DNA of 64,000 nucleotides from Lancefieldella parvula (GTDB lineage Bacteria > Actinomycetota > Coriobacteriia > Coriobacteriales > Atopobiaceae): NCBI GenBank assembly GCA_023300185.1, contig CP097092.1, positions 1,178,001 to 1,242,000 of the forward strand. The letters are read 5' to 3'. The stretch's first letter is position 1; every line of letters starts with the position of its first letter. Below, piece by piece: positions 38,023 to 44,332 of the stretch. The notes under the pieces are model-generated. The model had not been told where the DNA came from and searched no databases. It saw only the letters and a list, made by a program, of their open reading frames with translations. Both the position numbers and the translations under genes were made by a program.

Positions 38023-39123
38023 TCAAATCATCCAGAGACGAGATTGTTTTAACTTTCCCGAGTGATCATATATAAGCAAATTTCCGTCATTATTATCTTT
38101 AATTATTCTGAGTGTAAATTGAACTATATACTGCAAGTTTTCATCTTTAAATGCTTTATATAGTTTATTTGAACAATCTGTCTCAGAAGTAAATTGTGTG
38201 CTATCGTAACAGTAAGAAGACACAGAGACGCTTTGAATGTATTCGCTTGTGGAGCTTAATTTTTCAATTGACAAAATTGTAATTACACAACTTAAATTTA
38301 TACTATTAAGTCTGTTAATTAGTGGATGTTGTTTACTTAAACCTGGAGTGGTTGAGGGCGTCAATCCTAAGACTAGTGCCTCGCCCCATGCATTTAACAT
38401 TCTCGGAAGATTGTCAATAATTTTTAGAGTAATGTCAATTCCATAAAGTCCACCATTTCCTGTTAATGGATATGGAATTTGTTTTGGAATCGGAACTAAT
38501 GGCGGATTAGAGACCACATAATCAAATTTATCGGAACATGAATCTAAGAAACTACCTGCATCATTAAGTACCAAGTTTACGTCACTAGAAACATTGTTTA
38601 TTTTTGCGTTGACCTTGTATAGATGTGCGATATTTATGTTTGATTCAACCGATGTAACTTGCATTCCACATTTTGCTAGAATTAATGATTGAATCCCAGT
38701 GCCAGCACACATATCGAGTGCCTTTTTACCAGCACATGGAAAAAGACGCTTGGCAAGTGCAATTGAGTCTGGACCAAAATATGCTTGAGAGTGTGCGCTA
38801 TATTGCTCGGTAAAGAACCAAACGCCTCGATATTTATTGAGAACGAACCCTTTAGTTGAGAGCAAACCATCTTCCTCACACAATATTCCGTTACTTAATA
38901 GATATCTAACAACGTCTTCTACTTGTGCTCCCTGTAATTCATTTTTTGGAATCACTGCATTTGATAATAACAACATTGATAATTGTAGTAGACTCTTGTC
39001 AATTTTACCTTGTTGTATAAGATCCAGGATCGAAAGACTCGATATAAATGTAGGATCAAGTCCATCGAGTAAGTCTGACAAGCCACTTATATTTGCCACA
39101 TATTGCCAATTTGAATTAATCAT
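38023..39123 (-). CDS. Class I SAM methyltransferase with an NPP motif
   Basis: 366 aa. Residues 1-120 are helical, perhaps a winged helix or substrate-binding domain (KNELQGAQVEDVVRYLLSNG). Motif I is LDMCAGTGIQSL near 136-147; motif IV is VVSNPPLVPIP near 203-213. N-P-P-(Y/F/L) marks the HemK/PrmC-like class that methylates amide or amino nitrogens. In this context the likely substrate is the precursor peptide, which has five Asn residues in its C-terminal half counting the last; that is inference. An 9-bp gap separates it from the exporter gene. Confidence 0.75.
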   Translation of the reverse strand: MINSNWQYVANISGLSDLLDGLDPTFISSLSILDLIQQGKIDKSLLQLSMLLLSNAVIPKNELQGAQVEDVVRYLLSNGILCEEDGLLSTKGFVLNKYRGVWFFTEQYSAHSQAYFGPDSIALAKRLFPCAGKKALDMCAGTGIQSLILAKCGMQVTSVESNINIAHLYKVNAKINNVSSDVNLVLNDAGSFLDSCSDKFDYVVSNPPLVPIPKQIPYPLTGNGGLYGIDITLKIIDNLPRMLNAWGEALVLGLTPSTTPGLSKQHPLINRLNSINLSCVITILSIEKLSSTSEYIQSVSVSSYCYDSTQFTSETDCSNKLYKAFKDENLQYIVQFTLRIIKDNNDGNLLIYDHSGKLKQSRLWMI

Positions 39124-39165
39124 TATGTACCCAAATCAACACTTTAAATTAAACCGCAGTACACG

Positions 39166-39483
39166 TTATTTACAAAAATTTAGTTTTAATATACTTATTA
39201 TTGACCAAATACATAACATCCACGAAATGATAAGTGCAGTTAATATGTATTCTTTTGCGATGCTTAATTCCAATGTATTGATGCCATAAATACACATAAG
39301 TAAACTTCCAGATGCCATACTGCGTGAACCTGCGATGGCGTATGGTCTTATGTCAATTTTCTTTCTTTCTTCCTCAGGCATGGTATTATAGCCAGACATC
39401 AACATGAGCCATTTATTCCTGTACCATTGTATGGATATAAGCATTAACAGTATAGAAGCTGAAAAGAAGCATAACTTATCCAT
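39166..39483 (-). CDS. DUF3784-like small membrane protein
   Basis: 105 aa from ATG 39483 (GGAG 5 bp upstream). Three hydrophobic segments; between the first and second lies NKWLMLMSGYNTMPEEERKKID, the signature I associate with DUF3784. Such proteins occur near bacteriocin and lantibiotic loci. It may be an immunity or export helper; function unproven. It follows the precursor gene and its hairpin. Confidence 0.7.
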   Translation of the reverse strand: MDKLCFFSASILLMLISIQWYRNKWLMLMSGYNTMPEEERKKIDIRPYAIAGSRSMASGSLLMCIYGINTLELSIAKEYILTALIISWMLCIWSIISILKLNFCK

Positions 39484-39506
39484 ATTCACTCCAAAAAATG
39501 AAACTC

Positions 39507-39536
39507 AGTGCTGCCCTCCTAACGACGGGCAGCACT
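39507..39536 (-). terminator. Hairpin just after the precursor gene
   Basis: A perfect 10-bp GC-rich stem (AGTGCTGCCC and GGGCAGCACT) with a 10-nt loop, 5 bp after the precursor stop codon; a T-run follows 8 bp later on the minus strand. A partial terminator or mRNA-stabilising hairpin here would give more precursor than downstream protein, as in many peptide clusters. Confidence 0.7.
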
Positions 39537-39541
39537 AATAA

Positions 39542-39751
39542 TCAATTAACTGTTGTGACTACATTTGCGACAGTCGCTGCAGCAGCCATAAATGCCAATC
39601 CAACATTCACGATTGCACCATAATTTACAGCGAGGACAACATCATAAACAGCACCAGCCCAGACCAAAACGCCCGCTACTGCCACACCCATTGGCTGAGA
39701 TCCATTGTTTACTGGTTTAAGGTTGCCTACCTGCGGATCAAATCCATCCAT
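39542..39751 (-). CDS. Candidate RiPP precursor peptide
   Basis: 69 aa from ATG 39751 (GAGGTG 7 bp upstream); an ATG 8 codons earlier overlaps the upstream gene and has no such site. A short polar N-terminus (MDGFDPQVGNLKPVNNGSQP) is followed by about 48 residues with no Cys, Lys, Arg, Glu or Ser, one Asp, one Trp, and mostly Val, Ala and Gly with Asn and Thr; it ends VANVVTTVN. No double-Gly cleavage site. Between a PqqD-domain gene and a DUF3784 gene in an operon with a radical SAM gene, this is the likely substrate. No known precursor family is recognised. Confidence 0.7.
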   Translation of the reverse strand: MDGFDPQVGNLKPVNNGSQPMGVAVAGVLVWAGAVYDVVLAVNYGAIVNVGLAFMAAAATVANVVTTVN

Positions 39752-39765
39752 TACAATCACCTCAT

Positions 39766-40548
39766 TTAAATACATAAAAAGTTTATAATTAAATCTCTAC
39801 CATTAACTTCGCCTTGAATAACTCCCTTCTGTATTAAAGTAAATGGTAAAGTGTCAACTCTTAAATCTGACAATGTATACACAATGAAAGTAATTGAATC
39901 ATTTTTCTCAGTTTTTTCAATGTGGTTTTCTTCGTCAAGTGGATTGTTTTGAAGATATTGCTTTACTTCTCTAAGGTCATCAACAGTCGGCGTATTGCCA
40001 TAAATTGCATATATAAAATATAGATCCTTAACTTGTGTCTTTAGAAAGCAATACTGAGATTTTATTTCACTATTACTATTTAATAGTGTTACATACAAAC
40101 AAAACGATCCAAAAATTTCTTTAAATTCTGTAATATTTGAAAAATGTTTACTGTCAAATATAGGGGATAAATATACAGGCTCTAGATTTACATCTGAGGA
40201 GAAATAAGGACTATAAAAACAGTTGTTTGAATAGTATGAATAATACGCCATGGATAAATTATCGTCTACTTGCAAAAAAGCACCTTGCTGCCAGATTTTT
40301 GCGATACATCGTTGCACTATAGTCCCTAGAATATTGAAATCATCTATATTCGATTTCTCTTCAAATAATTCCTGACAAATTTTTTCTATAGTTTTAGAAC
40401 CATCTATCTTTGAAACAATTGCAGCTGCATCTAAATTCATAGGCGCATATACACCTCCAGACGAGAGGATATATCCGCTCGGAGTACTTTTTAATCTGGT
40501 TCCTTCATGCAATTTTGGAACTATCTGTTCAATTGATTTTATTTTCAT
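39766..40548 (-). CDS. PqqD-like recognition domain fused to an unknown domain
   Basis: 260 aa. Residues 1-95 look like a PqqD/RRE fold: TRLKSTPSGYILSSGGVYAPMNLDAAAIVSKIDGSKTIEKICQEL has the beta-hairpin followed by the 'L(D)xxxxxI(W)xxIDGxxTxxEI' pattern of RiPP recognition elements. Residues 96-260 are unrecognised, Tyr/Phe-rich (MAYYSYYSNNCFYSPYF) and acidic near 205-220. It should bind the precursor leader and present it to the radical SAM enzyme. Start after GGGAGCAGAAG, overlapping the upstream gene by 20 bp. Confidence 0.7.
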   Translation of the reverse strand: MKIKSIEQIVPKLHEGTRLKSTPSGYILSSGGVYAPMNLDAAAIVSKIDGSKTIEKICQELFEEKSNIDDFNILGTIVQRCIAKIWQQGAFLQVDDNLSMAYYSYYSNNCFYSPYFSSDVNLEPVYLSPIFDSKHFSNITEFKEIFGSFCLYVTLLNSNSEIKSQYCFLKTQVKDLYFIYAIYGNTPTVDDLREVKQYLQNNPLDEENHIEKTEKNDSITFIVYTLSDLRVDTLPFTLIQKGVIQGEVNGRDLIINFLCI

Positions 40549-41008
40549 CTTCTGCTCCCACTAAAAGATAGAGATAATTTAACGAATTATTACGGCCTGG
40601 TATTATTGCTAAGTTTTTAAAACCTACAGCTAGATAATTTCCAGCATCCATTGCAATAGATATGACGTATAAGTTTTCACCCTTATTCATAAAACAGTTT
40701 GATAGGTTTATCTCATAATTTGTTGCGAAAAGTATAAGTGAGGATGCTCGTAGTTTAACAATCTGACTATTTGCAACTACCAAAATGCCTAAAATTATTT
40801 TACTTTCTGCTTCCACAATTTCATAAAAATCGAATTGCCCACTAAACAAGAGCTGTCTTATGTAACGTCCACTCAAATTTACTCCGTCAACTACACCCAC
40901 GGGATCTATAATTTGCTTATGATAGGACTCGTTAAAAACTTCAATCCACGAAAGCACTTCCTTCATGTTGCTTTCGTTTATTTTAATCAGGCGCTGACAG
41001 TTATGCAT
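40529..41008 (-). CDS. Unknown protein of the RiPP cluster
   Basis: 159 aa, soluble, no family recognised. Secondary structure looks mixed alpha/beta, with hydrophobic strands (ESKIILGILVVANSQIV, ENLYVISIAMDAGNYLAVG). Start ATG 41008 after GGAG at a 10-bp spacing; both ends overlap neighbouring genes (8 and 20 bp), so translation is coupled to the radical SAM and PqqD-domain proteins. A role in the modification complex is inferred from this coupling alone. Confidence 0.6.
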   Translation of the reverse strand: MHNCQRLIKINESNMKEVLSWIEVFNESYHKQIIDPVGVVDGVNLSGRYIRQLLFSGQFDFYEIVEAESKIILGILVVANSQIVKLRASSLILFATNYEINLSNCFMNKGENLYVISIAMDAGNYLAVGFKNLAIIPGRNNSLNYLYLLVGAEDENKIN

Positions 41009-41987
41009 ATAAAGCCATCTCCTTTAACTCCTCTGAAAGATCGATATTTGATTCAAGAAATAAAAGGGGCATATCTTTATGGTGACTTGTGAAATCTGAA
41101 ATATCATGTATTTCTGAAATAAGATTTTTGATAGTTTCATGTTTTAATGCGTGAACTGGGATATTTAAATCAAAATATTCCTTTAGTGAGTATTTGCGTA
41201 AGTTCCAGATTGTTATAGGTAAGTACGGAGAGAGGACAATCTCACCAAATGCATTAATACAAATTTGAGGTATATACTTCAATTCTCGATACATATAAAA
41301 ATGATCAACCGGATCTCCCCAAATTAATCTGGTTTTCGTCGAATTGGCATTTGAAGCCAATAAGGTTGCTATCGATTCATTTTCTTCTGGCATAAGTGAT
41401 AAATATTCATAATTTTTCTCGCCTCTACCAAGATTCATAAGCGGTTGTACGCGCAATTCACTCACTCCGAGCTCATCGCATAAATTTATTAAAGCTTGAA
41501 ACTCCGAAAAATTCTTTCTATGGGGTATGCTGGAAATGACAACTGTAAGTCCAGAATTCTTTGCATATTTTATAGCATCAAAAACTTTATGTAACTTGCC
41601 TGCGGATTGCCTAATAAAGTCATACGAAGCATCATTTATTCCATCTAGACTAAATTGTACTAAGTCAAGACCTGCCTCTTTAAGTGATTCAGCAATAGAT
41701 TGATTCCAAAGAAGACCATTGCTTACCATTGCAACTTTACCTGAAGAATTGTTATTTTTTAGTATTTGCAATCCATTGATAACGGAGTTAAGCCTTAGCA
41801 AGGGTTCTCCACCGCATAAACATATTGAATTCATTTCATACTTACTTATTGATTCAAAAATATTATCTAGAGCTGTATCATCAATCTCATCGCGAGAATT
41901 TTCTCCAGCAAAGTCAAAGCAATGTCTACACCTTAGATTACATTTATATGTAATATCGATTGAAGCAGATTCAACGAAGAATTGCAT
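41001..41987 (-). CDS. Radical SAM peptide-modifying enzyme
   Basis: 328 aa. The cluster motif CNLRCRHC gives Cys16, Cys20 and Cys23 (CxxxCxxC); GGEP at 59-62 binds SAM; QFSLDG near 111-116 is typical of the barrel. The C-terminal region has the SPASM-like segment PQICINAFGEIVLSP, but only one Cys (243), so no auxiliary iron-sulfur cluster is expected. Enzymes of this build include peptide epimerases and others. It is the first gene of the AT-rich cluster and probably acts on the precursor at 39542-39751. No strong ribosome-binding site precedes ATG 41987. Confidence 0.85.
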   Translation of the reverse strand: MQFFVESASIDITYKCNLRCRHCFDFAGENSRDEIDDTALDNIFESISKYEMNSICLCGGEPLLRLNSVINGLQILKNNNSSGKVAMVSNGLLWNQSIAESLKEAGLDLVQFSLDGINDASYDFIRQSAGKLHKVFDAIKYAKNSGLTVVISSIPHRKNFSEFQALINLCDELGVSELRVQPLMNLGRGEKNYEYLSLMPEENESIATLLASNANSTKTRLIWGDPVDHFYMYRELKYIPQICINAFGEIVLSPYLPITIWNLRKYSLKEYFDLNIPVHALKHETIKNLISEIHDISDFTSHHKDMPLLFLESNIDLSEELKEMALYA

Positions 41988-42466
41988 ATTACTTCATCTT
42001 CTTTCTACTTAACCCTTATTAAGCAAACAAAAACCTTGAATATTTTTTGAATAAAACAATAAAATCAGAAAAAATTTTACTGAGATTTCAATAATGCTCC
42101 ACCTCACCTTCTTGTAAATGCTAAAACAATAAATACAAGTAATCAGGTAGTTGCGAAGCAATGCTTACCTCTGTGCAACCATAAAATTCTTGTTTTAGGG
42201 TAGCAAATCAGTTACATATTGTCAACATTACTTAACAAAATTCGCTGTACAATAGGGCAATTTATTGTAAACCATTAGTTTTTACGTAATAACTGCAGAG
42301 CGTACCACCTCTTAACCAAAACTCCCACACAAGCTACGCACCTTAAAAGATCTTATAGTGACAATGTATATCGTACAAACATAACATTAAAGCTTATTTA
42401 ATCTTTATTGGCCATATTCGCCGACTCTTATTTTAAAGATAGCATCTATCTCAAGGCTACGCACAA
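41988..42466. promoter_or_regulatory. AT-rich control region of the RiPP operon
   Basis: 479 bp without a gene. It holds a perfect inverted repeat, TACAATA (42248-42254) and TATTGTA (42263-42269) with an 8-bp spacer, about 260 bp before the radical SAM start, and many weak -10-like sequences. No regulator gene lies in the cluster; the XRE gene at 43964 beyond the IS is the nearest candidate. Transcription start not assigned. Confidence 0.5.
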
Positions 42467-42512
42467 TGAACCGCCTCCCATTTCTTGGACATAAGAAATT
42501 GGGAGGCTTTTT

Positions 42513-43010
42513 ATGCGTATGGATTGTAGGGTAAAGCACGATGTAGAGGTGAGGAGAAGGGCAGCAGAGCTCTTTGCTTCCGGTATGGGATTTTGTGCGG
42601 TTGCAAGTACTCTTTCTGTTCCACTCTCAACTGTAAAAACATGGCTCCATATATACCACGCATTTGGAAGCGAGGTGCTACTGACCATGGATGGCAAGCA
42701 AGCTCTCTACACCTACGAGCAAAAAGTTGCTGCAGCAAGAGCTGTCATTGAGGACGGCATGACAAAAGCTGAGGCAATGGCCGAGTTTAAGATTATGTCG
42801 CTGGCACCACTTAAGCGATGGTGCAAGCTCTATCGTACAGGTGGCGCAGAGGCTCTTAAGCCAAAGCCAAAAGGAAGACCTAAAGGCTCTAAGTCCAAGC
42901 CACAGAAACGCACCCGCGAACAGGAACTTGAGGAGCGCTGTCGCAGGCTCGAGACCGAGGTAGCCTACTTAAAAAAATTGCGCGCCCTGATCGAGAAAGA
43001 CGAGCTCTGA
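42513..43010 (+). CDS. IS3-family transposase OrfA
   Basis: 165 aa. Two helix-turn-helix segments (KHDVEVRRRAAELFASGMGF..., and ARAVIEDGMTKAEAMAEFKI) that bind the IS ends, then a basic Pro/Lys linker and a C-terminal coiled coil (ELEERCRRLETEVAYLKKLRAL), like IS150-type OrfA. The heptamer AAAAAAA at 42971-42977 is in the right phase (A AAA AAA) for -1 ribosomal slippage; the -1 frame then runs without a stop into OrfB, giving the fused transposase. Confidence 0.93.
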   Translation: MRMDCRVKHDVEVRRRAAELFASGMGFCAVASTLSVPLSTVKTWLHIYHAFGSEVLLTMDGKQALYTYEQKVAAARAVIEDGMTKAEAMAEFKIMSLAPLKRWCKLYRTGGAEALKPKPKGRPKGSKSKPQKRTREQELEERCRRLETEVAYLKKLRALIEKDEL

Positions 43011-43030
43011 CCGGGGTAAAGGTTGAAGCT

Positions 43031-43882
43031 GTGAGTGCTTTGCGGGTCGAGGGGTACTCTTTGTGCTATCTACTGGAGTGCTCAGGACTTGCAAGGTCTA
43101 CCTACTACTACGCACGAGCTCACCCAGTAAAGCTGACACGCCCAGAGCTACACCGTGCCGTTGCAGAGATTTTCTCGCGTACTACAAACGGCTGTGGTCA
43201 CAGACAGATAGCCATGTGTCTGCGCGCTGAGTTAGGAGCAAGAATCGCTGATAAGACCGTTCTCAAAATCATGCGTGAGATGGGTATTTACTGTAAGATA
43301 CGGCGTGAGACAGACTATCACCGCTATAGCTCCTATAAAGGCGTTGTCGGCAAGACCTTTGAAAACGTCATAGGACGCGACTTTTCTGCCGATGGACCGT
43401 GGAAGAAGATGGGTACCGACGTCACAGAGTTTAAGCAGGCGTGGGGCAAGGCGTACTTTGCTCCCATCTATGACTTTGGAAGCAAAGAGATTGTCGCATG
43501 GAGCACAGCGAGGGGTCCAAACATGGTTCAGCAAAAAGCTCTTCTCGATCAACTTTTAGCGAAGATGCCTGAAAGCGTAACTCCGATTCTGCACAGCGAT
43601 ATGGGTTGGCAATACCAGCACAGCGCATGGTGTAAGCGACTGAAAGATGCAGGAGTTATCCAGAGCATGTCCAGAAAGGGTAACTGCATAGACAACGGTG
43701 CTACCGAGCAGGTCTTTGGTCATCTGAAAGACGAGTTCTTCCGAGGAAGAACGTGGCCTAACTTTGAGTCTTTCAAAGCTGATTTGGACGCATATGTTAT
43801 GTACTGGAACACACAAAGGCGTCAGGTTAAACTAAAAGGACTGACCCCGGAAGAGTTCCGGAATCAGTCCTTAGTGGCCTAG
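43031..43882 (+). CDS. IS3-family transposase OrfB (DDE integrase)
   Basis: 283 aa from GTG 43031; in the cell it is probably made mainly as an OrfAB fusion by -1 slippage at 42971-42977. An rve integrase core: GTDVTEF (first Asp), LHSDMGWQYQ (second Asp), then NGATEQVFGHLKDE (catalytic Glu), with YWNTQRRQVKLKGLTPEEFR at the C-terminus. It cuts and joins the IS ends. Apparently intact. Confidence 0.95.
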   Translation: MSALRVEGYSLCYLLECSGLARSTYYYARAHPVKLTRPELHRAVAEIFSRTTNGCGHRQIAMCLRAELGARIADKTVLKIMREMGIYCKIRRETDYHRYSSYKGVVGKTFENVIGRDFSADGPWKKMGTDVTEFKQAWGKAYFAPIYDFGSKEIVAWSTARGPNMVQQKALLDQLLAKMPESVTPILHSDMGWQYQHSAWCKRLKDAGVIQSMSRKGNCIDNGATEQVFGHLKDEFFRGRTWPNFESFKADLDAYVMYWNTQRRQVKLKGLTPEEFRNQSLVA

Positions 43883-43963
43883 GTCTTTATTAAATTCGTC
43901 CAAGTTTTGGGACGCAGTTCACATCCTACATAAAGTTCCTTAAATTAAAAAAGTAATCTAAAG

Positions 43964-44191
43964 CTATCGATACGTACGCAACGCTTCGATAAGCTCGGAA
44001 GCTTCTATGCCTAAGGCTTCGGCAAAAGAAAAAACTTCTCCGAGCTTAACACCACGCTCGCCCGATTCAACCTTTGATACAAATGCTTGATCTCCAGCAA
44101 GGTGCTCAGCAACCGCCTCTTGAGTAAGACGTTGCTTCTTTCGCAAATCGCGAAGGCATTGGCCCACTAATCTGTTAGATATCTGCTCCAT
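43964..44191 (-). CDS. XRE-family transcription regulator
   Basis: 75 aa, a single Cro/CI helix-turn-helix (LRDLRKKQRLTQEAVAEHLAGDQAFVSKVESGERGV). It ends 42 bp from the right end of the IS. A perfect inverted repeat lies 27 bp upstream of its start, consistent with self-regulation. The target set is unknown; the RiPP operon on the other side of the IS is a possibility. Confidence 0.85.
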   Translation of the reverse strand: MEQISNRLVGQCLRDLRKKQRLTQEAVAEHLAGDQAFVSKVESGERGVKLGEVFSFAEALGIEASELIEALRTYR

Positions 44192-44217
44192 AAGTGCAGC
44201 GTTAAAACTATCAACTC

Positions 44218-44240
44218 AAATATGCCAAAATCGCATATTT
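44218..44240. promoter_or_regulatory. Candidate operator of the XRE gene
   Basis: Perfect 8-bp arms AAATATGC and GCATATTT with a 7-bp spacer, between the XRE start codon and the DUF2207 terminator. Confidence 0.5.
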
Positions 44241-44251
44241 TCTAAAAAAGA

Positions 44252-44282
44252 AATTCTCCCCGACTCATTTGCGGGGAGAATT
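44252..44282 (-). terminator. Terminator of the DUF2207 gene
   Basis: A perfect 10-bp stem (44252-44261 with 44273-44282), then TTTCTTTTTT on the minus strand. Confidence 0.9.
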
Positions 44283-44332
44283 AAGTTCTTTGAAAGTTGC
44301 TTCTTGTGGTGTTTATTGAAACGTTTATGGCG

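Larger units (their letters stand above)
42467..43921 (+). mobile_element. IS3-family insertion sequence
   Basis: 1455 bp. Imperfect terminal inverted repeats (42467-42490 and 43898-43921, 19 of 24 bases matching) beginning TGAAC and ending GTTCA, enclosing OrfA and OrfB. Both frames are open and the catalytic residues are present, so it looks complete. No target-site duplication is visible (CAA on the left, CAT on the right), so a rearrangement may have followed insertion. Confidence 0.9.

Noticed and set aside
39542..39751. Precursor as an ordinary double-glycine bacteriocin
   Set aside because: There is no GG or GA cleavage site, the exporter lacks a C39 peptidase, and radical SAM and PqqD-domain genes are present.
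31412..43921. tRNA-Phe 3' end as an att site with a matching direct repeat
   Set aside because: I could not find a second copy of the tRNA 3' end in the window, and no integrase is present.
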